Made by a program: the position numbers and the translations under genes
NCBI GenBank assembly: GCA_013298445.1
Contig: JAAFHQ010000179.1
Coordinates: 1 to 9,332 of the forward strand
Origin: Chitinophagales bacterium
Lineage (GTDB): Bacteria; Bacteroidota; Bacteroidia; Chitinophagales; Saprospiraceae
Direction: 5' to 3'
DNA length: 9,332 bases
Shown here: piece after piece, positions 1 to 6,504 of the stretch
Layout: the number at the start of each line of letters is the position of its first letter
Position numbering within the stretch: the stretch's first letter is position 1
Notes under the pieces: generated by a model
Databases searched by the model: none
Told to the model about the DNA's origin: nothing
What the model saw: only the letters and a program-made list of their open reading frames with translations

Positions 1-1168
1 AAAATTGTCTGCACCCGCTGACCTGAAGATTACCGACGTAAAAGTTGCTTATCTGAGAGGTGGAGGAAGAATGTTCATCAAAATCACCACCAATCAGGAT
101 ATTGTCGGATATGGAGAAGGAGTGGATGCGGTAGGAGGTGCCTATCATCTGGCCAAACGTTTTGGGATGATGTTGAGGGACCAAAGCCCACTTAATGTTC
201 ACCGGCTATTCGATCAGATCAGGAAAGGAGGTGTTTTTGGCGGTGCTCAGGCGGGTATGTACGTCGCAGTTTTATCTGCCATCGAAAGTGCATTGTGGGA
301 CCTAGCCGGAAAAGCGCTTGGGGTTCCCGTGTACCAGTTATTGGGGGGGAAGTTTCGAGATAAGGTGCGGGTTTACATGGATACTGCGCTGTATCAGAAT
401 CAGTTACCCAAACCAGAGGATTTTGCCACTGCTGCAAAAGAGGCCGTTGCGATGGGCTTTACTGCTGTGAAATTTGACCTCGATCAAGGTAATGACCCCA
501 ACAAGTACGATCGCTACAACTGGACTGCGGGCCCAGCAGAAATCCAGAGAATGTATGACCAAATGGCTGCAGCAAGGCAAGCAGTGGGGCCCAACATTGA
601 CATTTGTGCCGACATGCACGGGCGTTATGATTTCCCAACTGGGCAACGCGCTGCTAAGGTATTGGAGCCTTTAAACCTGATGTGGTTGGAAGAACCCATT
701 CCTGCCGAAAACGTGGATGCATACGCCGAAATCGCCAAATCGACCAGTACTCCGATTTGTGCTGGTGAAAACCATTATTTGGCTTATGGTTTCCGACCCT
801 TGTTGGAAAAAGGCGCAGTAGATATTGTCATGCCGGATTTGCAAAAAGCGGGTGGTCTGGGTGAAGGCCAACGTATTGCGAACTTGGCAAATCTGTACTA
901 CGTTCCTTTTGCACCTCACATGGTTGCATCTTATTTGGGAGCAATGGCCTCTGCCCATGTATGCGCCTCTGTACCCAATTTTATGATTCTGGAATGGCAG
1001 ATTTACTACCACAAAGAGCCGATGTGGAAAGAAATTGTCAATTTTGACGGAACAGAATTTGTAGAAAAAGGTTTCATCAAAGTACCAGATAAGCCGGGTG
1101 TTGGGGTGAGCATAAATGAGGAAGGTTTGAAAAAATACGCAGCTCAGGGCATTCCGTTTTTTGAATAA
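1..1168 (+). CDS. Enolase-superfamily (mandelate racemase subgroup) sugar-acid dehydratase-like enzyme, 5' end probably cut by the window
   Basis: Predicted Mg2+-dependent enzyme of the mandelate racemase/muconate lactonizing family, most likely dehydrating an aldonate or uronate to a 2-keto-3-deoxy sugar acid. Numbering from the TTG at base 5 (387 residues), a capping domain spans about 7-125 and a (beta/alpha)-barrel follows. Visible residues: Lys156-Phe-Asp158 in place of the KxK motif; metal ligands Asp203 (in ADMHGRYD), Glu229 (WLEEP) and Glu255 (AGENH); His205 two residues after the first ligand; the Asp278/His305 dyad; Glu330. The Asp-x-His pair and the spacings (26, 26, then +23 and +50) match E. 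coli D-galactonate dehydratase as I remember it (Asp183/His185, Glu209, Glu235, His285). The true substrate is not readable. The reading frame is open to the window edge and TTG is a weak start. Bacteroidota relatives often carry an N-terminal signal peptide, and SAPADLKI looks like a mature N-terminus, so the real start is probably upstream. It converges on susD. Family call firm, reaction inferred. Confidence 0.88.
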   Translation, partial: KLSAPADLKITDVKVAYLRGGGRMFIKITTNQDIVGYGEGVDAVGGAYHLAKRFGMMLRDQSPLNVHRLFDQIRKGGVFGGAQAGMYVAVLSAIESALWDLAGKALGVPVYQLLGGKFRDKVRVYMDTALYQNQLPKPEDFATAAKEAVAMGFTAVKFDLDQGNDPNKYDRYNWTAGPAEIQRMYDQMAAARQAVGPNIDICADMHGRYDFPTGQRAAKVLEPLNLMWLEEPIPAENVDAYAEIAKSTSTPICAGENHYLAYGFRPLLEKGAVDIVMPDLQKAGGLGEGQRIANLANLYYVPFAPHMVASYLGAMASAHVCASVPNFMILEWQIYYHKEPMWKEIVNFDGTEFVEKGFIKVPDKPGVGVSINEEGLKKYAAQGIPFFE

Positions 1169-1205
1169 GAATACTGCTCTCGGTCGTGTAAATTGACTAT
1201 ATTAA

Positions 1206-1241
1206 AGAGGGGCGTAACCATTCGGTTACGCCCCTTTGTTT
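1206..1241 (+). terminator. Rho-independent terminator between convergent genes
   Basis: An 11-bp perfect GC-rich stem (GGGGCGTAACC at 1209-1219 with GGTTACGCCCC at 1224-1234) closes a four-base ATTC loop. It is extended by A-T and G-T pairs to 1206/1237 and followed on the + strand by a T-rich tail (TTTGTTTT). It lies 38 bases after the dehydratase-like stop. The same hairpin sits 67 bases beyond the susD stop on the - strand, where its tail (TCTTTAAT) is poorer. It probably terminates the + strand gene strongly and the susCD operon more weakly. Confidence 0.9.
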
Positions 1242-1303
1242 TGCTAATGCTTTGTTGTTGTGATCAAAAGAAAGCAGTCTGTTTGTTTATAGTTCAAAAG
1301 AAA

Positions 1304-2875
1304 TTATTCTTTATCCCAAAACACCCTTGTGGTTAGGTTATCAGTGCCACCAATGGCTTTAACCGCATTCTGGTAGTTGGTCCGGTTTTGTGCCAATTCG
1401 TAGTCTGGGTAAGACAATCGCCGGATGAACCCGCCATTGAGAAGATTGTTGAATTTATTAGGACTCAGCGCTGGGAAACCACTTCTCCTGAAATTAGCCC
1501 AAGCCTGGGTACCATTTCTGATGTAGGCAATCCAAAGTTGGGTGTTGATCAGCTTGAGTGCATCCGCTGCATTATACGCTACTCCTGGGCTGGCCAAAAA
1601 AGTAGCAATATCCGCATCCGAAATGGTCGAAGACTTTGGATAAAGGGCATACCGCTTGATGTCAGCTTTGATGCCGTCCTCGTAGTATTGTTTGGCTGCG
1701 GCATCACCCCCGGCAATCCATCCTCTTTGTGCGGCTTCGGCCAACAATAAAGCAACTTCGGAATAGGTCACCCAAAAATCGGGAGCTGTTAAGGAAGCCA
1801 CCACACTCACGTTCATTTGTGAATAGTTGTAACCGCCACCTTTGGCACCACGATAGGCAGGCTTGGTCAGATCGGTATTGATCACGCCTACTGGAACCCC
1901 AAACTGGCTTGCCAAATCGGTAACTGGCTTCGGATCAGCCAATGGATTTGAGGGGTTGGCATAGGTGGCTACTATAAATTGCCCACGCGGATCAGCGGTT
2001 GTTTTTAGTTGCTCCACTAAAGGCTCGGCGGCATAGTAAAAATAAGGGTTGTTGTTGACTAAATTCCCATTGGCGCCATTGGTAAATAAGGTTCCATCGT
2101 ACTTGACCCAGGCATTGTCATCGTTGGATTTCATTACTCCGCCGTTAAATGCCTCGCTAACCAGTGTTTTGGCTTTGTTTGCATCCAGCTTTGAATACCG
2201 CATACCCAATCTCAACAATAAGGAATTTCCCAATTTTTTCCACTTGTCCACCTGTGCAGTGGCTGTAGTGGTTTTAGCCGCTCCATTCGCCCCAAAAAAG
2301 AGATCGGCGGAAACAAAGTCACCACTTGGATTCAACGCAGCGATTGCCTCTTTGAGTTCTTTTTCCAAATCAGCGTAGATGGCAGTATCATCGTCATAAG
2401 CAGGGTAGAAATACTCACTTCCTTTGAGAAAAGCTTGCCCGGCGTTGAAATAAGGAATATCCGCATGGGTGTCTACCAAACCCATATACACCTGGGCTTT
2501 CCAGATGCGCAACATGCTTCGTAAGTTTACCCGGTCAGTACCTTCTACAAGCGAAAGTGCTTGAACTAGGTTTTTGATGATGTTGGGATAGGAACCGTCC
2601 CATTTCCCATTGTTGAAGTTGTCGATGTCGGCGTTAAAATTCGGGCCAAGCGTCGCACCTGAGTTGAAGGGATTCACAAAGTGCTGAACGATGGTATGTT
2701 CCGTTTCCCACCCCCCCAGGTGTGAACGTTGAGCTCCAGCAAACAAAAGTGCTGGATCAAGATCGGTTACCGCGTAAGGATTGGTGTTTAACTCTATAAA
2801 ATCCTTGTCACATCCTCCCAACAGGAAGAAGATGGCACATATCAGCAAAAGTCCTTTAAACTTTTTCATAGTCAT
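1304..2875 (-). CDS. SusD/RagB-family outer-membrane lipoprotein (SusD-like_2 type)
   Basis: Surface-exposed nutrient-binding lipoprotein that forms the lid on its SusC partner and hands over oligosaccharides or other oligomers for TonB-driven import. The 523-residue product is of normal family length. Residues 1-21 form a lipoprotein signal peptide (MTMKKFKG, a hydrophobic stretch, then LLGG) with the acylated Cys22. The acidic Asp-Lys-Asp after it resembles Bacteroidota surface-export signals. The mature start (ELNTNPYAVTDLDPALLFAGAQ, 28-49) is typical of the SusD-like_2 family. Other family-like blocks are WKAQVYMGLVDTHADIPYF (125-143), the tetratricopeptide-like helices around 163-183 and 211-228, YSEVALLLAEAA (371-382), and the C-terminal WIAYIRNGTQAWANFRRSGFP (448-468). 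The ATG shares its first base with the susC stop, so translation is probably coupled; an in-frame second Met at residue 3 is an alternative start. The ligand cannot be predicted from sequence. Confidence 0.95.
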   Translation of the reverse strand: MTMKKFKGLLLICAIFFLLGGCDKDFIELNTNPYAVTDLDPALLFAGAQRSHLGGWETEHTIVQHFVNPFNSGATLGPNFNADIDNFNNGKWDGSYPNIIKNLVQALSLVEGTDRVNLRSMLRIWKAQVYMGLVDTHADIPYFNAGQAFLKGSEYFYPAYDDDTAIYADLEKELKEAIAALNPSGDFVSADLFFGANGAAKTTTATAQVDKWKKLGNSLLLRLGMRYSKLDANKAKTLVSEAFNGGVMKSNDDNAWVKYDGTLFTNGANGNLVNNNPYFYYAAEPLVEQLKTTADPRGQFIVATYANPSNPLADPKPVTDLASQFGVPVGVINTDLTKPAYRGAKGGGYNYSQMNVSVVASLTAPDFWVTYSEVALLLAEAAQRGWIAGGDAAAKQYYEDGIKADIKRYALYPKSSTISDADIATFLASPGVAYNAADALKLINTQLWIAYIRNGTQAWANFRRSGFPALSPNKFNNLLNGGFIRRLSYPDYELAQNRTNYQNAVKAIGGTDNLTTRVFWDKE

Positions 2876-2877
2876 TA
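2873..2877 (-). other. TAATG stop/start overlap joining susC and susD
   Basis: Reading the - strand, the susC stop TAA (2877-2875) and the susD start ATG (2875-2873) share one base. This supports a single transcript and termination-reinitiation coupling, which would keep the two partners of the outer-membrane complex in step. No Shine-Dalgarno sequence is evident, as is usual in this phylum. A second ATG follows two codons later and could also be used. Confidence 0.85.
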
Positions 2878-5800
2878 GAATTTGGCATTAAGACTAAAAT
2901 TGAAATTGCGGGTGGTTGGCAGAGAGGTATTCTCATAACCAGACCGGAAGTCTCCCGAAGATTGGATGGCTTCTGGATCAAGGTCAGGAATGTCCTTGTA
3001 AAGCAGGGCCACATTTCGGCAAGAAGCAGTCACCGAGAGCCCCTTGATGAACCCAAGGACATTTGATTTCCGCATCAAATCGGTAAGATTATAGGATATC
3101 GATACGTTTCTCAGTTTGACAAAATCAGACTTAAAGGTCACGATATCTCCCATTTGATTGTTCCGGTAATCCGCATAAAATGTGGCAGGATCAACTGCGG
3201 TGGTATTGGGCTGCTCACTCGATCTGTAAACTCCCGGGAATACAACCCCTTTTTCTCCTTCTCTACGGCCAACCAAAGACTGTTTGGAGTGCCCTTGTCT
3301 GTTCGCATTTAAGGCAGTGGAAGAGATGACGACCCCACCCAATTTGTAATCAAAATGAACGGCTAGGCTCAGGTTTTTGTAAGTAAATGTATTATTCCAA
3401 CCGCCAGTGTGTTTAGGAATTGAGCTACCAAAACTTACGTAGTCAACAGATGGGATTAAACGCCCCTGGTCGGTAAGTAGAATCTGGCCTGCTGCATTTT
3501 TTAAATAGGTTCTTGCATAAACCTGGTTCATCGGTAGTCCTTCTACATAGCGAAGTTGTCCAATGAACTCATTTCCGGTAGCCCCCCAGTTGACCACGAT
3601 GATGTCACTGGGTGCACCAACTGAAAGTACTTTTGTAGCCAGGAAGGCGTGATTCCAGGAACTTGTCCAGCTGAAATTGGGGGTTTGGATAGGTTTAACT
3701 TCAAGCATGAATTCCAATCCACTGTTCTTTAAGGAGCCAAGATTTTCTTTCGAGCTGTTGTATCCGGAAGTATTGGACAATTGTACATCCAATACCTGAT
3801 CGGTGGTTATTTTGTCAAAAGCCGAAATATCCAGGGTTACCCGATTTCCGAACATCCTCATTTCCAGACCAATTTCTTTCTCTTCTACACTGAATGGCCG
3901 CAAAAACCGGTTGGGCGCAGAAGTTCCGGAAATACCAGCCGTCGTTTGGCCTTGAAACTGGTTTTGACTGATCCCATAAGTCAGCACACCATCATAGGGA
4001 TTCACCCCGTTTGAACTGCCCACTTCTGCCCAGGAAGCCCTGAGCTTGCCGTAAGAAAGCCATTTCTGGTTTTTCAATAACTCAGAGAAAATAAAACTAC
4101 CCGAAACTGATTGGTAAAGTTCGCTGTTGTCCTCTGGATTCAGGACGGAGAACCAATCCTGCCTGCCTGTAAAGTTAAGATAGAGCAAATTGTTGTAGCC
4201 GAGTTCGGCCCAACCGTACAGTGAATTAACCCTGTATTGGGAAAAACCATAACTTTGGCTACGCACACTACCATTTCCGATGGAATAGAGGTCACGGACG
4301 ATAAAGTTTGTAGTTCCTTGATTAAAGCCGTTATTCTTCACCCGCCAGGTGTTGCCACCAACATTGGCATCTATTGAAAACTTACCAAACGCTTTGCCAC
4401 CACCGACCAGGAAATCGGCATTTACGTCCGTTCCTTTATTCTGCGACAAATTGTAAGCTCCTTTATAAGTGCCGTCCGCATTGGTTGGCACGCTGGTGCC
4501 TATCCCTCCCGGATCGTGTGATTCAGTAAAAGTCAGGGCAAAGTCATAATTATACCTGCCCTGCACATACAACCAATCGGTCAGATCATATCTTAAAGTC
4601 GCCGTTGAAAGGAAGCGATTTCGTTCAGTTTCAAAACGTTGCCCCACTGCTAAAGCATAGTAGGGGTTTAACAAAGTGCCCTGAAAACCAGAAGTCAGGG
4701 TTTCCGTTCCATTGGCTGCCACTGCACTGTTTTTCAAAGCGGACAGCGGAATGGAGGTAGCCAATCTGGTAAAAAAATTCACAGCCCCTGGCCCTTGTGT
4801 ACCAATTTGTGGCGGGTTGATCTGCGTTTCATTGGTGTAGTTAATGTTCAAATTTAGCTTGAGTTTTTTAGAAATGTTGTGGTTGATCCCCACATTGGCA
4901 ATCTTCCTTTTGTACTCATTGCTCGGTGTGATCCCTTCAGCTTCCGTGTTGGAAAATGAAGCCCTGAAACTTCCATTGGCACCACCACCAGACAAGGCAA
5001 TCGTATTGGTGAAGTCTGTTCCAGTTTGTAAAAAGCCAAAAAGATTGTCTGGATTAGCCGAGTAAGGTTGCAAAGTCCCATCAAAAATAGGGGTGGGTAC
5101 ACCATCTAAACGCTCGCCCCAGGCAAAATGACCAGTAGTGGCAGCATTTGCAGCACTAGTAGGTCGTTTTCCTCCCGTACCTTGGCCGTATTCTGTCTGG
5201 AAGTCAAAGAAATTGAGTGGTTGCTGGGTCGAGTAATTCGAGCTGTATTCCACTCCAATGCCCTGATTCTTTCGGCCAGATTTGGTGGTGATGATGATGG
5301 CTCCGTTGGCGGCTCTGGCCCCATAAATGGCAGCAGCAGTTGCGCCCTTCAATACGGTCATACTTTCTATATCATCCGGGTTAATGTTTGACAAGTTATC
5401 ACCGAGGTCACGTGGGGTTCCCAAACCATTCACCCCTCGGGCACCCTGATCAATCGGAAGGCCATTGATAACAATCAAGGGGGCGTTATTTGCTCCTGCA
5501 AATGCCGCCTGTCCGCGTAAACGGATCTGCATGCTGGACCCTGCACCAGCAGCTGGAGGGGTGATATTCAGGCCCGCTACCCGCCCTTCAAGCGACTCCA
5601 TCACGTTGGTCGTCCTGTTTTGGGTGAGCTGATCTGTATTCACCGCTGTTACAGAATAGCCCAATTTTTTGGATTCCCTTTGAACCCCTAATGCGGTTAC
5701 AACTACTTCAGTCAAACTCTGAGCATCTTCTTTCAAAGTGACATCCAACTTTTTTTCATTGCCCAATTTAACTTCATAGGTGGCGAATCCGATGTAACTA

Positions 5801-6015
5801 AAAACCAAAGTATTGCCTGGAGCGGCAGCAATTTGGAATGTTCCATCCGGTTCTGAAATAGTACCTGTATTTGTTTCTTTGACGGAAATGTTCACTCCGA
5901 TCAAAGGAGTTCCATCATTGGCCGTAACTTTACCGGTCACCTGTTGTGCAATTACTGTTAGGTGACAGCATAAAAAAGCCAGGACTAGAACAACGAGTTT
6001 GTTTAGTCGCATCAT
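2875..6015 (-). CDS. SusC/RagA-family TonB-dependent outer-membrane transporter
   Basis: Outer-membrane beta-barrel that imports the ligand captured by SusD, powered by TonB-ExbBD. The product is 1046 residues, a normal size. Order: signal peptide 1-23 (MMRLNK, hydrophobic core, cleavage near VIA-QQ); carboxypeptidase-regulatory-like beta-sandwich about 25-97 (VTGKVTANDGTPLIGVNI ... SYIGF); SusC signature LTEVVVTALG (101-110), near the TonB box; plug about 113-247 with IRLRG (164-168), PLIVINGLPID (179-189) and the signature IESMTVLKGATAAAIYGARA (216-235) followed by TTKSG; then the barrel, ending in FNFSLNAKF with the expected terminal Phe. There is no N-terminal secretin/TonB (STN) extension, so signalling through an anti-sigma factor/ECF sigma pair is unlikely. 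That fits control from the repeat-rich upstream region instead. Two consecutive ATGs occur; the first is used here. It is first in the susCD operon. Substrate unknown. Confidence 0.97.
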   Translation of the reverse strand: MMRLNKLVVLVLAFLCCHLTVIAQQVTGKVTANDGTPLIGVNISVKETNTGTISEPDGTFQIAAAPGNTLVFSYIGFATYEVKLGNEKKLDVTLKEDAQSLTEVVVTALGVQRESKKLGYSVTAVNTDQLTQNRTTNVMESLEGRVAGLNITPPAAGAGSSMQIRLRGQAAFAGANNAPLIVINGLPIDQGARGVNGLGTPRDLGDNLSNINPDDIESMTVLKGATAAAIYGARAANGAIIITTKSGRKNQGIGVEYSSNYSTQQPLNFFDFQTEYGQGTGGKRPTSAANAATTGHFAWGERLDGVPTPIFDGTLQPYSANPDNLFGFLQTGTDFTNTIALSGGGANGSFRASFSNTEAEGITPSNEYKRKIANVGINHNISKKLKLNLNINYTNETQINPPQIGTQGPGAVNFFTRLATSIPLSALKNSAVAANGTETLTSGFQGTLLNPYYALAVGQRFETERNRFLSTATLRYDLTDWLYVQGRYNYDFALTFTESHDPGGIGTSVPTNADGTYKGAYNLSQNKGTDVNADFLVGGGKAFGKFSIDANVGGNTWRVKNNGFNQGTTNFIVRDLYSIGNGSVRSQSYGFSQYRVNSLYGWAELGYNNLLYLNFTGRQDWFSVLNPEDNSELYQSVSGSFIFSELLKNQKWLSYGKLRASWAEVGSSNGVNPYDGVLTYGISQNQFQGQTTAGISGTSAPNRFLRPFSVEEKEIGLEMRMFGNRVTLDISAFDKITTDQVLDVQLSNTSGYNSSKENLGSLKNSGLEFMLEVKPIQTPNFSWTSSWNHAFLATKVLSVGAPSDIIVVNWGATGNEFIGQLRYVEGLPMNQVYARTYLKNAAGQILLTDQGRLIPSVDYVSFGSSIPKHTGGWNNTFTYKNLSLAVHFDYKLGGVVISSTALNANRQGHSKQSLVGRREGEKGVVFPGVYRSSEQPNTTAVDPATFYADYRNNQMGDIVTFKSDFVKLRNVSISYNLTDLMRKSNVLGFIKGLSVTASCRNVALLYKDIPDLDPEAIQSSGDFRSGYENTSLPTTRNFNFSLNAKF

Positions 6016-6114
6016 AGGGTTAATGGATTTAAATGAAAAAATATATCAAAAGTGGACAAATGGCACTGCCATTGAACATGGTTTAAGCCATTGTCATTCA
6101 GTGAATTTTGACCG

Positions 6115-6165
6115 TGAAATCGATTGAATTTTTTTGCCGCGAAATTCTTGAAATCGATTGAATTT
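6115..6165. promoter_or_regulatory. Tandem 17-bp direct repeat with CG-centred, LacI-operator-like core upstream of susC
   Basis: TGAAATCGATTGAATTT occurs exactly at 6115-6131 and again at 6149-6165, 34 bp apart. Each copy contains the perfect 8-bp palindrome AATCGATT (6118-6125, 6152-6159). The 14-bp stretch TGAAATCGATTGAA differs at one base from the TGnAAnCGnTnnCA pattern bound by LacI/CcpA-type regulators, whose operators centre on CG. The copies lie 100-150 bases upstream of the susC ATG and about 340-390 bases from the divergent gene, so susC is the more likely target. That the repeat exists is direct observation; the regulator class is inference, and no regulator gene lies in the window. 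Confidence 0.55.
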
Positions 6166-6177
6166 CAAGGCAAAAAA
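6130..6177. repeat. Large interrupted inverted repeat overlapping the second operator-like copy
   Basis: TTTTTTGCC (6130-6138) pairs with GGCAAAAAA (6169-6177). Across a symmetrical two-base mismatch, GAAATTC (6141-6147) pairs with GAATTTC (6160-6166). An alternative inner stem pairs CTTGAAAT (6147-6154) with ATTTCAAG (6162-6169) around a 7-base loop. The two folds are mutually exclusive. No T-tract follows on the - strand, so it is not a standard terminator for a transcript reading towards susC. It may be an extended protein-binding site or a leader-RNA structure. Confidence 0.5.
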
Positions 6178-6203
6178 TTAAACCAATGCAGGTATACCCG
6201 TCA

Positions 6204-6230
6204 TTGCCTTTATATCCATTTTAAAGGCAA
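6204..6230. repeat. 9-bp perfect inverted repeat upstream of susC
   Basis: TTGCCTTTA (6204-6212) and TAAAGGCAA (6222-6230) form a perfect 9-bp stem around a 9-base AT-rich loop. It shares the TTGCC/GGCAA ends with the larger inverted repeat 27 bases away. It has no T-tail on either strand. It could be an operator or a leader stem-loop; function unknown. Confidence 0.45.
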
Positions 6231-6421
6231 ATGATGATGTTTTGGCAATAGTTTAGCTTGAACTTTAAGCGTACCGAATGGCCTTAAAGCTTTTAAAAGT
6301 TTGATAATAGTGTCTTGTCCAAATGTTTGGCCTCATTAATTGTCAAACTTACAATTGATTTTTCTAACTTCCTATTTTGAAGCAATATTTTTTTAGAAGA
6401 GATTTTTAAGGTTTTTTATTC

Positions 6422-6453
6422 TTTGGATAGCTCAGATTTACGCTTTATCTTTC
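6422..6453 (+). promoter_or_regulatory. Candidate Bacteroidota promoter for the acyl-CoA synthetase gene
   Basis: TTTG at 6422-6425 matches the -33 element. Twenty bases later TATCTTTC (6446-6453) matches the TAnnTTTG -7 element except for its last base. Transcription would start near 6457-6462, giving a leader of about 45 bases to the ATG at 6505. That supports this ATG over the in-frame ATG at 6463, which would be almost leaderless. Confidence 0.5.
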
Positions 6454-6468
6454 GTAATGTGAATGGTA

Positions 6469-6483
6469 AGCTGTTTTACAGCT
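6469..6483. promoter_or_regulatory. 15-bp palindrome just ahead of the acyl-CoA synthetase start
   Basis: AGCTGT (6469-6474) and ACAGCT (6478-6483) form a perfect 6-bp inverted repeat around TTT, extendable by two pairs if one base bulges. It lies 21 bases upstream of the chosen ATG and about 10-25 bases after the predicted transcription start, where an operator could block initiation or a hairpin could affect translation. Fatty-acid activation genes are often controlled by TetR- or GntR-type repressors, but nothing here identifies the protein. Confidence 0.4.
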
Positions 6484-6504
6484 ACAAAGCCTAAATCTGT
6501 CTAC

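Larger units (their letters stand above)
6016..6504. other. Divergent intergenic region between susC and the acyl-CoA synthetase gene
   Basis: About 490 bases of AT-rich, apparently non-coding DNA. Its susC-proximal half holds the CG-centred direct repeat and two inverted repeats listed separately. The middle (about 6240-6340) holds only short AT-rich palindromes, such as CTTTAAG/CTTAAAG (6263-6289) and CCAAA-TG-TTTGG (6319-6330). A perfect - strand TAnnTTTG (TAAGTTTG, 6351-6344) could be a susC -7 element, but I see no matching -33 element at normal spacing, and it would give a leader of over 300 bases. The last 85 bases hold the candidate promoter and palindrome for the + strand gene. I found no tRNA or convincing small gene. 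Confidence 0.6.

Noticed and set aside
343..349. Run of seven G in the dehydratase-like gene, and a seven-C run (seven G in the coding strand) at 2711-2717 in susD, as possible phase-variation tracts
   Set aside because: Both encode ordinary Gly-Gly pairs in intact frames, and seven bases is short for slippage switching. Two runs of this size are not remarkable.
1264..1303. TCAAAAGAAA repeated at 1264-1273 and 1294-1303
   Set aside because: A 10-bp A-rich repeat beside a stop codon can occur by chance. It has no palindrome or context supporting a function.
6016..6504. Invertible promoter (as seen for some SusCD loci in gut Bacteroides)
   Set aside because: The inverted repeats here are close together (loops under 15 bases) and do not flank a promoter-sized segment. 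No invertase gene is present.
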